This document shows, one piece after another, positions 26,351 to 35,716 of a stretch of DNA of 64,000 bases. Position 1 is the stretch's first letter, and each line of letters opens with the position of its first letter. The position numbers and the translations under genes are program-made. Location: positions 496,001-560,000 of the forward strand of contig NZ_JANUGP010000002.1 of the NCBI RefSeq assembly GCF_024753135.1. Reading direction: 5' to 3'. Under the pieces are notes generated by a model. That model was not told the origin of the DNA and did not search any database. It saw nothing but the letters and a program-made list of their open reading frames with translations. The stretch comes from Streptomyces pyxinicus. GTDB lineage: Bacteria > Actinomycetota > Actinomycetes > Streptomycetales > Streptomycetaceae.

Positions 26351-27196
26351 ATGGCGCCTGTGCTGTATGACATGGACGCGCGGGCGAGTACGACGGTCCA
26401 CCGGCGGGAGGACCCGGACGCCTGGTACGCGGCCGTCGACAGCGACGTCCCCCTCGTGACGCAGTGGGACGACGGCGCGCACCGGGGCCCAGGACCGGGA
26501 AAGCTGGCCACCAGTTCCTCCTCCATGCCGTCCGTGGTCTACGCGCTGCTGCGGGACCTGGAGGTCGAGGGCGGCATGCGGGTGCTGGACGTCGGCACGG
26601 GTACCGGCGAGACGGCCGGCGCGCTGACCCACCGTCTCGGACGAGGCCGGGTGACGACCGTCGACGTGGACGGCGCCGTGTCCGCCGCCGCCCGCGAACG
26701 CCTGTGCCGACAGGGCCTGGACCCGGAGGTGGTCGTGGGCGACGGCCAGGCCGGCCACGCCGCCACGGCACCGTACGACCGTGTCCTCGCCACAGTCGGC
26801 ATCCGCCGGGTACCGCCCGCCTGGCTCCGGCAGACCCGGCCCGGCGGCACGATCCTCGCCCCCTGGGGGACCGCTTACGGCAACGCCGACGCGATGATCC
26901 GTCTCCGGGTCCGGGGCGGGACGGCCATCGGCCCCTTCACCCGGCCCGTCTGGTTCTACGGGCTCACCGACCTGTCCTGGGCCTGCGTGATGTTCCGGGA
27001 CGGCGGACACCGCGCCACCGTCTGGCAGTCGGGGCCCCGGCGCCTCTGGGACGAGGTGGCCGACGCCCACCGGTGGTGGCGGGGCCACGGCTCCCCCGAC
27101 GTGACCCGGTTCGGCCTCACCGTCGACGCGCACGGGCAACACGCCTGGCTGGACGACCCCGCGCACGAGCCCTGGCCCCTCCGAGGAGGCGGATGA
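26351..27196 (+). CDS. PCMT-like SAM methyltransferase, N-terminally short
   Basis: 281-residue class I methyltransferase resembling protein-L-isoaspartate methyltransferase. SAM motif I is VLDVGTGTGE (residues about 77-86), then TTVDVDGAVSAAARERL and PYDRVLATVGI. YDMDARAST and VPLVTQWDDG match the pre-domain part of Streptomyces PCMT-like proteins, but the usual first 60 or so residues with the VPRHxFVP motif are missing. The gene begins right after the XRE/DUF397 relic, so a rearrangement may have removed its 5' end. Activity is uncertain. Confidence 0.75.
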   Translation: MAPVLYDMDARASTTVHRREDPDAWYAAVDSDVPLVTQWDDGAHRGPGPGKLATSSSSMPSVVYALLRDLEVEGGMRVLDVGTGTGETAGALTHRLGRGRVTTVDVDGAVSAAARERLCRQGLDPEVVVGDGQAGHAATAPYDRVLATVGIRRVPPAWLRQTRPGGTILAPWGTAYGNADAMIRLRVRGGTAIGPFTRPVWFYGLTDLSWACVMFRDGGHRATVWQSGPRRLWDEVADAHRWWRGHGSPDVTRFGLTVDAHGQHAWLDDPAHEPWPLRGGG

Positions 27197-27267
27197 GCAC
27201 CGCCCCCGTGCCGTCCCCACGTCCTTCCGCTGGGACTGGGAGCAGGACGCCGGGCCCGGTCCGTCCG

Positions 27268-28431
27268 TCAGGACAGTGCCCGGCCCAGGACCCACACCAC
27301 CGGTGCCGCCGCCGACAGGGGCAGGGCGACGCCCGCCGTGAAGTGGACGAAGCGGGACGGGTAGTCGTAGCTCGCGACCCGGTGGCCGATGAGGGCGCAG
27401 GCACCGGCGGCGGCGCCGAGGAAGGCGCCCTTGGTGCCGAGGTCCGTCATGCCGCCCACCGCGATGCCCGCACCGGCCGCCGCGAGCAGGGCGACGACCA
27501 CCGAGGCCGGGGTCGGCAGGGGCAGGGCGCGGGCCAGGACCGCCACGGCCACCGCCGCCGCGCCGACCGTCACCGCGTGGGTGCCGGCGCCCAGGTAGGC
27601 CGTCGCCAGGACCGTCAGGGACGCGGAGACGACCGTCGCCATCAGGCCGTACATCCGCTCGTCCGGCGAGGCGTGCGAGCGGAGCTGGAGGACCAGGGAG
27701 AGCAGGACCCACAGGCCCAGCGGGCCGAGGATCGCCGCCGGGGCGTCGTCGCGGCCCGCGACCAGGACCGCCGCGTCCGCCGCCAGGCCGCCCGCGAAGG
27801 CGAGCGCGATGCCCTGCCGGGCCGGCCACATGCCGTTGAGCCGGAACCAGCCCGCCGCCGTCACCGCCTGGAGCAGCACGAGCGGCACCAGGAGGGCGAA
27901 GGAGGCGACCGGCGCCGTGACCGCCAGCAGCAGGCCGAGCAGCGCGGTCAGCAGCGCCGGCCGCATGCCGGGCTCGATGATCGGCGAACGGCCCTCCAGG
28001 CGGGCCCGCTGCGCGTCGGTGACCCGGGAGTTGCCGGCGAGCGTCGCGGGACCGTACTCCGGTTCCGCCTCGGAGGAAGCGGGGGAAGCGGATGGTGCGG
28101 GTGGGGCGGGCGGGGCCGGGACCGCCTCAGGGGCGGCGTACTGCTGCGCGTATCCGTGCGACACCGGCTGCTGGTACTGCTGGTACTGCTGGTGCTCCTG
28201 GTGCTCCTCGTACGCGGGCACCGGCGCGTGCGTCTGGGTCTCCCAGGTCTGGCCCTGCCACTGCTGGGTCGTCTGGGAGTCGTAACCCCCCTGGTCCTCA
28301 TAGCCCTCGTACGAGCCGGCGTGCCGCTGCTCGTGCGTGGGCCAGGCCCCCGGCTGCGGCTGCGGCTGCCCGTACGGGTCGTAGTCGTAGCCCTCGTAGG
28401 GGCCGCCGTTCTGATACGGCTGCTCGGTCAT
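27268..28431 (-). CDS. hypothetical multi-pass membrane protein
   Basis: 387-residue protein: residues 1-125 are hydrophilic, rich in Gln, Tyr, Gly and Pro (HQEHQQYQQYQQPVSHGY) and presumably cytosolic and disordered. From about 155 to the end come some eight transmembrane helices (LLTALLGLLLAVTAPVASFALL and others). No family I recognise, though a similar protein accompanies MoaD in Streptomyces. It starts 3 bases after the MoaD-like stop, so they are coupled. Confidence 0.85.
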   Translation of the reverse strand: MTEQPYQNGGPYEGYDYDPYGQPQPQPGAWPTHEQRHAGSYEGYEDQGGYDSQTTQQWQGQTWETQTHAPVPAYEEHQEHQQYQQYQQPVSHGYAQQYAAPEAVPAPPAPPAPSASPASSEAEPEYGPATLAGNSRVTDAQRARLEGRSPIIEPGMRPALLTALLGLLLAVTAPVASFALLVPLVLLQAVTAAGWFRLNGMWPARQGIALAFAGGLAADAAVLVAGRDDAPAAILGPLGLWVLLSLVLQLRSHASPDERMYGLMATVVSASLTVLATAYLGAGTHAVTVGAAAVAVAVLARALPLPTPASVVVALLAAAGAGIAVGGMTDLGTKGAFLGAAAGACALIGHRVASYDYPSRFVHFTAGVALPLSAAAPVVWVLGRALS

Positions 28432-28434
28432 CGC

Positions 28435-28689
28435 TCACCCTCCTGCGAACGGCGGGAGCACCTCGACCGTGCCGCCCTCGGCCAGCCGTACCGTCTCGTG
28501 CGCGCGGGTCCCGACGGGGTCGCCGTCGACGAGGAACGAGCATCGCTGGAGCACGCGCGTGAGTTCACCGGGGTGCCGCGCGCGTACGGCGGCCAGCGCC
28601 TCGGCGAGGGAGTCCGCGTCGTACGGCTCCTCGGCGACCTGGGCGGCGGCCTTCGCGGCGGCCCAGTAGCGCACCGTGACCTTGGGCAT
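28435..28689 (-). CDS. MoaD/ThiS-type sulfur carrier
   Basis: 84-residue ubiquitin-fold sulfur carrier: MPKVTVRYWAAAKAAAQ start, beta-grasp pattern, and the C-terminal Gly-Gly (LPPFAGG) that is adenylated and thiocarboxylated. MoaD delivers sulfur for molybdopterin; ThiS-like roles cannot be excluded since no moaE or thiG is near. The ATG at 28689 gives the canonical length. Confidence 0.9.
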   Translation of the reverse strand: MPKVTVRYWAAAKAAAQVAEEPYDADSLAEALAAVRARHPGELTRVLQRCSFLVDGDPVGTRAHETVRLAEGGTVEVLPPFAGG

Positions 28690-28747
28690 CTGATTCCTCA
28701 ATCGAACGCTCGGCAGAACACAGAGACGGAAGACGGATGGTGCCAGG

Positions 28748-29608
28748 CTAGCCCGCCGCGGCCGACGCCTCGCTCGCCCAGCCCCCGATCCGGGCGAGCA
28801 GGGCGTCCGGCGCCGCGTTCTCGGCGTGGCCCATGCCCGGCTCGATCCACAGTTCCGCGTGGTCACCGGCCGCCTCGGCGAGCATCCGGGGGTGGTCGAG
28901 CGGGAAGTAGCCGTCGTGGGTGCCGTGCACGATCAGCAGCGGGGCGGGCGCGATCCGGGAGGCGGCTTCCGTGGGAGAGAGGGGTACGGGGTTCCAGTCG
29001 CGGGAGTGGATGCGGGTGCGCAGGCCGTAGCGGCCGACCAGGCGGCCGGCGGGGCGGGTGACCAGCCAGTGCAGGCGGCGCATGGGGGCGGTGCCCCGGT
29101 AGTACCAGCGGGCGGGGGCACTGACCGAGACCACCGCGTCCACCGCGCCGGGGGCGAGGGCCGCGTGCCGCAGCACCACCGAGCCGCCCATGGAGAAGCC
29201 GACCGTCACCACCCGGCCGTGGCCGAGAGCGCGGGCCCGGTCCACGGCGGCGGCCAGGTCGAGGACCTCCTTGTCGCCGACCGTGGAGTGGCCGCCGGAG
29301 CGTCCGTGGCCGCGGAAGGAGAAGGTGACGACGGCGCCGTACTCCCGCAGCACGCCCGCCACCCTTCGGACGTGTGGACGATCCACGTCCCCCGTGAAGC
29401 CGTGCGCGACGACGAACACCAGGTCGTGAATGGCGGGCCGGGAGGTGTCCGGAGATGATTCGTATACGGCGGTGCCCGGGTCGTATACGGAATCGATCGG
29501 AATTCCGTCGGAGGTGTGCAGAAACGTCCGGATAGGGGTGTGTCTGCTTGTCTCGGAATTCGGACGAACGGTGGAACGTGCCTCGCGACCTGCCGGACCG
29601 TTGCTCAT
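28748..29608 (-). CDS. alpha/beta hydrolase
   Basis: 286-residue serine hydrolase. Oxyanion region [15 protein letters not shown], nucleophile elbow [13 protein letters not shown], acid in [15 protein letters not shown] and catalytic His in [12 protein letters not shown]. No signal peptide; the first 35 residues look disordered. Probably an esterase or lysophospholipase-like enzyme; substrate unknown. Divergent from glnR across a 181-base region. Confidence 0.9.
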   Translation of the reverse strand: MSNGPAGREARSTVRPNSETSRHTPIRTFLHTSDGIPIDSVYDPGTAVYESSPDTSRPAIHDLVFVVAHGFTGDVDRPHVRRVAGVLREYGAVVTFSFRGHGRSGGHSTVGDKEVLDLAAAVDRARALGHGRVVTVGFSMGGSVVLRHAALAPGAVDAVVSVSAPARWYYRGTAPMRRLHWLVTRPAGRLVGRYGLRTRIHSRDWNPVPLSPTEAASRIAPAPLLIVHGTHDGYFPLDHPRMLAEAAGDHAELWIEPGMGHAENAAPDALLARIGGWASEASAAAG

Positions 29609-29789
29609 GTGGGCTATTCTGCTGGGCAGAGGACTCGGGCAGCGTAGCCCCCGGGTCCTTTTGTGCTTTCGGAAGCGTTGTATACGAAGCGGGAAACCAC
29701 AGGTGACCGCGGGTGTACGGAGCCTTCGGGATCGCAGAGCTGTTCCGTACCGCACACGTCCTCGCAGGGACCGAGGAGGAACCAGACGT

Positions 29790-30611
29790 ATGAGTTCTCT
29801 GCTGCTCCTGACCAACGCCCTCCAGCCGTCGACGGAGGTGCTCCCCGCCCTCGGCCTGCTGCTGCACAACGTGCGCGTGGCACCCGCCGAGGGACCCGCT
29901 CTCGTCGACACCCCGGGCGCCGACGTCATCCTGGTCGACGGCCGCCGCGACCTGCCCCAGGTGCGCAGCCTGTGCCAGCTGCTGCGCTCCACCGGCCCCG
30001 GCTGTCCGCTGGTCCTCGTCGTCACCGAGGGCGGCCTCGCCGCCGTCACCGCCGACTGGGGCATCGACGACGTGCTCCTCGACACCGCCGGTCCCGCGGA
30101 GGTGGAGGCACGGCTGCGGCTCGCGATGGGCCGCCAGCAGCTCGTCAACGACGACTCCCCGATGGAGATCCGCAACGGCGACCTGTCGGTGGACGAGGCG
30201 ACCTACTCGGCCAAGCTCAAGGGCCGGGTCCTCGACCTCACCTTCAAGGAGTTCGAGCTGCTGAAGTACCTCGCCCAGCACCCGGGCCGGGTCTTCACCC
30301 GCGCCCAGCTGCTCCAGGAGGTGTGGGGGTACGACTACTTCGGCGGCACCCGCACCGTGGACGTGCACGTACGGCGGCTGCGCGCCAAGCTCGGGCCCGA
30401 GCACGAGTCGCTGATCGGCACCGTCCGCAACGTGGGGTACCGGTTCGTGACCCCGGAGAAGGGCGACCGGTCCGGCGCCGGCGAGGACGCCAAGGCGAAG
30501 GCCGGCCGCGCGAAGCCGGGCACCCCGGAAAACACCGGTAACACGGGCAACACGGGCAACACGGACGCGGACCGCGTCCTGGAGGGCACCGAGCTGCACG
30601 CGGACGCGTAG
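29790..30611 (+). CDS. glnR: nitrogen regulator GlnR
   Basis: 273-residue OmpR-type orphan regulator, the global activator/repressor of nitrogen assimilation (glnA, amtB, ure and others). The receiver-like domain ([45 protein letters not shown]) and winged-helix domain ([53 protein letters not shown] in pieces) match GlnR rather than phosphorylated OmpR proteins: the acidic pocket is reduced and no histidine kinase is adjacent. The C-terminal tail has an odd [12 protein letters not shown] repeat. GAGGAGGAA precedes ATG 29790. Confidence 0.95.
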   Translation: MSSLLLLTNALQPSTEVLPALGLLLHNVRVAPAEGPALVDTPGADVILVDGRRDLPQVRSLCQLLRSTGPGCPLVLVVTEGGLAAVTADWGIDDVLLDTAGPAEVEARLRLAMGRQQLVNDDSPMEIRNGDLSVDEATYSAKLKGRVLDLTFKEFELLKYLAQHPGRVFTRAQLLQEVWGYDYFGGTRTVDVHVRRLRAKLGPEHESLIGTVRNVGYRFVTPEKGDRSGAGEDAKAKAGRAKPGTPENTGNTGNTGNTDADRVLEGTELHADA

Positions 30612-30709
30612 CCGCGCGGGCACCGGCCCGGTTCCCGGTCGCCGGACGCCCGTGTCCGAGCGGTGATATCCGAGCGCGATATGCCCTGCCCAGGACGGGT
30701 CAATCCGCG

Positions 30710-30721
30710 TAGACTCCGCGC
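30710..30721 (+). promoter_or_regulatory. -10 box of a leaderless promoter for the LacI gene
   Basis: TAGACT (30710-30715) is followed by exactly six bases and then GTG 30722, the geometry of a leaderless transcript. No Shine-Dalgarno is visible. The upstream pair CCGAGCGGTGATAT and CCGAGCGCGATAT is a direct repeat that may bind a regulator. Confidence 0.5.
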
Positions 30722-31744
30722 GTGGCCAAGGTGACTCGGGACGACGTGGCACGGCTGGCGGGGACCTCCACCGCCGTCGTCAGCTACGTCATCAACAACG
30801 GACCCCGGCCGGTCGCCCCGGCCACGCGCGAGCGTGTCCTCGCCGCGATCAAGGAACTGGGGTACCGGCCGGACCGGGTCGCCCAGGCGATGGCCTCGCG
30901 GCGCACGGACCTGATAGGGCTGATCATCCCGGACGCCCGTCAGCCCTTCTTCGGCGAGATGGCGCACGCGGTCGAGCAGGCCGCCTCCGAGCGCGGAAAA
31001 ATGGTCCTGGTCGGCAACACCGACTACATCGGGGAACGCGAGGTCCACTATCTGCGCGCGTTCCTCGGGATGCGCGTCTCCGGTCTCATCCTCGTCTCGC
31101 ACGCCCTGAACGACCTCGCGGCGGCCGAGATCGACGCCTGGGACGCCCGGGTGGTGCTGCTGCACGAGCGGCCCGAGGCCATCGACGACGTCGCCGTGGT
31201 GACCGACGACCTCGGCGGCGCCCAGCTCGCCGTCCGCCACCTGCTGGAACACGGCCATCCGTACGTCGCCTGCATGGGCGGCACGGCCGACACCCCGGCC
31301 GTCGGCGACCCGGTCTCCGACCACGTCGAGGGCTGGAAGCGGGCCATGGAGGAGGCGGGCCTGCCCACCGAGGGCCGGCTGTTCGAGGCGCCGTACAACC
31401 GCTACGACGCCTACCGGGTGGGCCTGGAGATCCTGGCCGGCCCGCAGCGGCCCCCGGCGATCTTCTGCTCCACCGACGACCAGGCGATCGGCCTGCTGCG
31501 GGCCGCGCGCGAGCTGCGCATCGACGTACCCGGCGAGCTGGCGGTGGCCGGCTTCGACGACATCAAGGAGGCCGCGCTCGCCGACCCGCCGCTGACCACG
31601 GTCGCCTCCGACCGCTCGGCGATGGCCCGCGCGGCGGTCGACCTGGTCCTGGACGACGGGCTGCGCGTCCCCGGCTCCCGGCGCGAGCGGCTGAAGACCT
31701 TCCCGTCCCGGCTGCTGGTACGGCAGAGCTGCGGCTGTTCATGA
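30722..31744 (+). CDS. LacI family transcriptional regulator
   Basis: 340-residue LacI regulator: [42 protein letters not shown] (residues 5-43) with hinge helix and a periplasmic-binding-protein-like domain ([64 protein letters not shown]). The ligand is presumably a sugar or nucleoside. No sugar transporter is adjacent. GTG 30722 has a -10 box spaced for leaderless mRNA. Confidence 0.93.
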   Translation: MAKVTRDDVARLAGTSTAVVSYVINNGPRPVAPATRERVLAAIKELGYRPDRVAQAMASRRTDLIGLIIPDARQPFFGEMAHAVEQAASERGKMVLVGNTDYIGEREVHYLRAFLGMRVSGLILVSHALNDLAAAEIDAWDARVVLLHERPEAIDDVAVVTDDLGGAQLAVRHLLEHGHPYVACMGGTADTPAVGDPVSDHVEGWKRAMEEAGLPTEGRLFEAPYNRYDAYRVGLEILAGPQRPPAIFCSTDDQAIGLLRAARELRIDVPGELAVAGFDDIKEAALADPPLTTVASDRSAMARAAVDLVLDDGLRVPGSRRERLKTFPSRLLVRQSCGCS

Positions 31745-31885
31745 GGGCCGTCCGGCGTTCATGAGGGCCGTCTGAGAGGGTCCCGTAAGCGCCGAGAGGC
31801 GTCTTTATATCGGGCAAACACGGTTCTGCCGGGCTTCTCAGGCGACACTCAGGAAGCTCTCATGGTGGCGGGGGACTCTCTTTCC

Positions 31886-33019
31886 ATGACCGAGAGCATC
31901 CGCCGCAGCGGCGAGTACGAGGGCGAGTACGAGTACAAGTACGAGCAGGGAAGCCCGCAGGGGCCCCAGGTCTCCTACGGCCACCACACCGCCCACTCGG
32001 CTCCCTCCGCTCCCGCTGACCCGGGCCCCGTGCGGCACGAGTGGCCGCCTCCGCCGCCGTACGAGCCGCCGACGGCCACGACGACCGCGTTCGGCGAGCC
32101 GGTGGCGGCACCGGGTCCCAGGCGCAAGCGCGCCCGGGGTCCGGTCGGCCTGCTCGCGGCGGTCGCGATCGTCGCGGCGGCGGTCGGCGGCGGCACGGCG
32201 TACGCCTTCCAGGAGCTGACCGGCAAGGACACCGTCTCCGCCGCCGGCTCCACCACCAACGTGGTGCCCACCAGCAAGAAGGGCGACGTCGCCGCCATCG
32301 CCTCGGCGGTCAGTCCGAGCGTGGTCGAGATCCAGGCCACGCTCAGCAACGGCACCTCCACCGGCTCGGGCGTGATCATCACGTCCGGCGGCGAGATCAT
32401 CACCAACAACCACGTCGTCACCGGCGCCGACTCCATCAAGGTGCGCACCAACGACGGCAAGAGCTACACCGCCGAGGTCGTCGGCACCGACAGCTCCAAG
32501 GACCTCGCGCTGATCAAGCTCAAGGGCGCCTCCGGACTGAAGGCGGCGGCCCTCGGCGACTCCGACAGCGTCCAGGTGGGTGACTCGGTCGTCGCCATCG
32601 GCTCCCCCGAGGGGCTGAGCGGCACCGTCACCAGCGGCATCGTCTCCGCGCTCGACCGGGACGTGACCGTGTCGACCGACGAGAACCAGCAGCAGTCCCC
32701 GGGCGGCGGCGGTGGCGGTGGCGGCGGTGACGGGCAGTGGCCGTTCCAGTTCGGCGGCCGCGAGTTCAACGGCGACACCGGCTCGTCCACCACCACCTAC
32801 AAGGCGATCCAGACGGACGCCTCCCTGAATCCCGGCAACTCCGGTGGCGCCCTGATCGACGCCGCCGGCCGGATCATCGGCATCAACTCCGCTATGTACT
32901 CGTCGAGTTCGCAGGCGTCCTCGTCCTCGGACGCGGGCAGCGTCGGCCTCGGCTTCGCCATCCCGGTCAACACCGTGAAGTCCGATCTCGCCAAGCTGCG
33001 GGCGGGCTCCGGGAACTGA
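31886..33019 (+). CDS. membrane-anchored HtrA-like serine protease
   Basis: About 377 residues: a Pro/Tyr-rich cytosolic tail, one transmembrane anchor (GLLAAVAIVAAAVGGGTAYAF, about 85-105) and an extracellular trypsin-like domain with catalytic His in NNHVVTG, Asp in KDLALIKL and Ser in NPGNSGGALID. An eight- to nine-glycine run lies in the middle of the protease domain. Unlike most HtrA/PepD proteins, the chain stops after the protease domain, with no PDZ. ATG 31862 with AGGAAG is an alternative start, eight codons longer. The following two-component genes suggest an envelope-stress unit, as with mycobacterial MprAB-PepD. Confidence 0.9.
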   Translation: MTESIRRSGEYEGEYEYKYEQGSPQGPQVSYGHHTAHSAPSAPADPGPVRHEWPPPPPYEPPTATTTAFGEPVAAPGPRRKRARGPVGLLAAVAIVAAAVGGGTAYAFQELTGKDTVSAAGSTTNVVPTSKKGDVAAIASAVSPSVVEIQATLSNGTSTGSGVIITSGGEIITNNHVVTGADSIKVRTNDGKSYTAEVVGTDSSKDLALIKLKGASGLKAAALGDSDSVQVGDSVVAIGSPEGLSGTVTSGIVSALDRDVTVSTDENQQQSPGGGGGGGGGDGQWPFQFGGREFNGDTGSSTTTYKAIQTDASLNPGNSGGALIDAAGRIIGINSAMYSSSSQASSSSDAGSVGLGFAIPVNTVKSDLAKLRAGSGN

Positions 33020-33104
33020 CACCGGGAGCTGACATCGAGGGCACAGGAACAGCCATCGCGGGCACAGGAACAGCGCCACCAGCACAGACAGCAAGGAGCA
33101 GGTC

Positions 33105-33341
33105 ATGATCACGAAGGTTTCGCACCAGGTCACCGGCCGCGGCCCGGCCGACATCACCCTCGCTCTCTCCGTCTCCGCCCACCTCCACCCGCAGATCCCG
33201 GCCCCCCGCGCCCCCGAGAGGGTGCCGAGCCCCGTCCCCGAGATGATGGGCCTGCGCGTCTCCCCCGCCCGCCCGCACCGGCGCCGGGTGCCGCTGAAGC
33301 GCCTGAACACCATGCGCACGCTGAGCACCATGGGGGCGTGA
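33105..33341 (+). CDS. small hypothetical protein (78 aa)
   Basis: 78-residue product with no domain. GCAAGGAGCAGGTC gives a strong ribosome site before ATG 33105. Proline-rich middle, basic C-terminal half (RPHRRRVPLKRLN). It lies between the protease and the response regulator in the same direction. Coding is supported by the ribosome site and lack of a better overlapping frame, not by homology. Confidence 0.55.
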   Translation: MITKVSHQVTGRGPADITLALSVSAHLHPQIPAPRAPERVPSPVPEMMGLRVSPARPHRRRVPLKRLNTMRTLSTMGA

Positions 33342-33458
33342 GGCGCCGCCCTGCCCGGGCCTCGTCTGTGCCCGCCCCGGCCGCGGAACGTGCGAGGCTG
33401 TCAGAGCCCCCGACACACCAACTGACCGCACCGACCGCACCCCGAGGAATCGCGAGCG

Positions 33459-34193
33459 ATGAGCCCCGCCGAAGGCGACCGTGACCCCCAGCGCATCCTG
33501 ATCGTCGACGACGAGCCCGCCGTCCGGGAGGCCCTCCAACGCTCCCTCGCCTTCGAGGGCTACGACACGGAGGTGGCCGTGGACGGCGCGGACGCCCTGG
33601 AGAAGGCCACGGCCTACCGGCCCGACCTGGTCGTCCTGGACATCCAGATGCCCCGCATGGACGGCCTGACGGCGGCCCGCCGCATCCGCGGCGCGGGCGA
33701 GACCATCCCGATCCTCATGCTCACCGCCCGGGACACCGTCGGCGACCGGGTGACCGGCCTGGACGCCGGCGCGGACGACTACCTCGTCAAGCCCTTCGAG
33801 CTGGACGAGCTGTTCGCCCGCATCCGCGCCCTGCTGCGCCGCAGCTCCTACGCGGTCGACGTGTCGGCCGCGGCCCAGGAGGACGAGGCGCTCACCTTCG
33901 CCGACCTGCGCATGGACCTCGCCACCCGGGAGGTCACGCGCAAGGGGCGGCAGGTGGAGCTGACCCGCACCGAGTTCACGCTCCTGGAGATGTTCATGGC
34001 GCACCCGCGCCAGGTGCTGACCCGGGAGCAGATCCTGAAGGCGGTGTGGGGCTTCGACTTCGAGCCCTCCTCCAACTCCCTGGACGTGTACGTGATGTAC
34101 CTGCGCCGCAAGACCGAGGCCGGCGGCGAGCCGCGCCTGGTGCACACCGTGCGGGGCGTCGGGTACGTGCTCCGCCAGGGCGGCGCCGAGTGA
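33459..34193 (+). CDS. OmpR-family response regulator
   Basis: 244-residue regulator: receiver domain with [14 protein letters not shown], phosphoacceptor Asp in [13 protein letters not shown] in LMLTARD, K in [11 protein letters not shown]; winged-helix domain from about 145 ([56 protein letters not shown] in pieces). Resembles the MprA/PrrA group. The histidine kinase start overlaps its stop (GTGA). Confidence 0.95.
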   Translation: MSPAEGDRDPQRILIVDDEPAVREALQRSLAFEGYDTEVAVDGADALEKATAYRPDLVVLDIQMPRMDGLTAARRIRGAGETIPILMLTARDTVGDRVTGLDAGADDYLVKPFELDELFARIRALLRRSSYAVDVSAAAQEDEALTFADLRMDLATREVTRKGRQVELTRTEFTLLEMFMAHPRQVLTREQILKAVWGFDFEPSSNSLDVYVMYLRRKTEAGGEPRLVHTVRGVGYVLRQGGAE

Positions 34194-35716
34194 GGAGGCT
34201 GGTGCGCCGCTACCGGGCGCTGCCGATCCGCGCGCGACTGGCCATGCTGGTCGCGGCGGCGGTGGCGTTCGCGGTGGCGGCGGTCTCGGTGACCTGCTGG
34301 TTCATCGTGCAGCAGAAACTGTTCGCGCAGCTGAACAACGACCTCCAGAAGGCGGCGGCACCGCAGCGGGCCCGGGACGTGCAGTCCACGCTCACCTCCT
34401 GCCCGCAGGCACCGGTCACCGCCAACGTCGGGGACTCCCGGGTCGGCTACTACTACGTGCAGCTCGTCCGCCAGGACGGCACCGCCTGCGTCTTCTCCAA
34501 CTCGGCGGGCCGGGTGAAGACCGTCGCGGACGACACCAAGGTGATCAACGCCGTGACCGTCCGCGACGGCCTGCTGCACGCGGACATCGTCATGCGCGAC
34601 GGCACCGACTCCGAGGGCCGGGCGGTACGGGTGCTGACCCAGCCGCTCACCCTGACCCAGCTCGGCGGAGGCCCGCCCACCCTGTACCCGGACACCGCGC
34701 TCCAGGTCGCCATTCCGCTGAAGAGCACCCAGAACACCCTCAAGGACCTGGCGCTGGTGCTGCTGCTCGTCTCCGGCATCGGCGTGGTGGGCGCCGGGGC
34801 GGCCGGACTCGCGGTGGCCCGGGCCGGGCTGCGTCCGGTGGACAAACTCACCGACGCCGTGGAGCACGTGGCGCGGACCGAGGACCTGAGCGTCCGCATC
34901 CCCGTGACGGACGACAGTGACGACGAGATCGCCCGGCTGTCCCGCTCGTTCAACACCATGACCACCGCGCTCGCCGGCTCCCGCGACCTCCAGAAGCAGC
35001 TGATCGCGGACGCCGGGCACGAGTTGCGCACCCCGCTCACCTCGCTGCGCACCAACGTCGACCTGCTCACCCGCAGCGAGGAGACGGGCCGCCCGCTGCC
35101 GCCGGCGGACCGCAAGGCGCTGCTGTCCTCGGTGAAGGCCCAGATGACCGAGCTGTCCTCGCTCATCGGGGACCTCCAGGAACTGTCCCGCTCGGAGGGG
35201 CAGCGCGGCGAGCGGCTCCAGGTGGTGGCGGTACGGGACATCGCCGAGGCGGCCCTGCGCCGGGCGCGGCTGCGCGGCCCGGAGCTGACCATCACGGCCG
35301 ACCTGGATCCCTGGTTCACCCGGGCCGAGCCCTCGGCGCTGGAGCGCGCGGTCGTCAACATCCTCGACAACGCGGTGAAGTTCAGCCCCGAGGGCGGGGC
35401 GGTCGACGTACGGCTGTCGGGCGGCGTGCTGACCGTCCGCGACCACGGGCCCGGCATCCCCGAGGACGAACTCCCGCACGTCTTCGACCGCTTCTGGCGC
35501 TCCCCCAGCGCCCGCGCCCTGCCCGGCTCGGGCCTCGGCCTGTCGATCGTGGCCCGTACGGTCCAGCAGGCGGGCGGCGAGGTCACCCTGGCCCACGCCC
35601 CGGGCGGCGGCACGGTGGCGACCGTACGGCTGCCGGGGACCCCGACCCCGCCGCCGGAGCCCCCGGAACCCCCAGAACCCCCGGAATCGGCCGAGACGCC
35701 TACCGCACGACCGTGA
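34190..35716 (+). CDS. sensor histidine kinase
   Basis: 508-residue membrane kinase: TM1 about 16-38 ([21 protein letters not shown]), an extracytoplasmic sensor of about 135 residues, TM2 ([21 protein letters not shown]), HAMP, HisKA with [20 protein letters not shown], and HATPase with [25 protein letters not shown] and SGLGLSIV. The C-terminus is a proline-rich tail ([14 protein letters not shown]). GTG 34190 overlaps the regulator stop; GTG 34202 is another possible start. The 3' end overlaps the convergent nucleotidase by 17 bases. Signal unknown; envelope or phosphate-linked stress is inferred from neighbours. Confidence 0.94.
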   Translation: MRRLVRRYRALPIRARLAMLVAAAVAFAVAAVSVTCWFIVQQKLFAQLNNDLQKAAAPQRARDVQSTLTSCPQAPVTANVGDSRVGYYYVQLVRQDGTACVFSNSAGRVKTVADDTKVINAVTVRDGLLHADIVMRDGTDSEGRAVRVLTQPLTLTQLGGGPPTLYPDTALQVAIPLKSTQNTLKDLALVLLLVSGIGVVGAGAAGLAVARAGLRPVDKLTDAVEHVARTEDLSVRIPVTDDSDDEIARLSRSFNTMTTALAGSRDLQKQLIADAGHELRTPLTSLRTNVDLLTRSEETGRPLPPADRKALLSSVKAQMTELSSLIGDLQELSRSEGQRGERLQVVAVRDIAEAALRRARLRGPELTITADLDPWFTRAEPSALERAVVNILDNAVKFSPEGGAVDVRLSGGVLTVRDHGPGIPEDELPHVFDRFWRSPSARALPGSGLGLSIVARTVQQAGGEVTLAHAPGGGTVATVRLPGTPTPPPEPPEPPEPPESAETPTARP

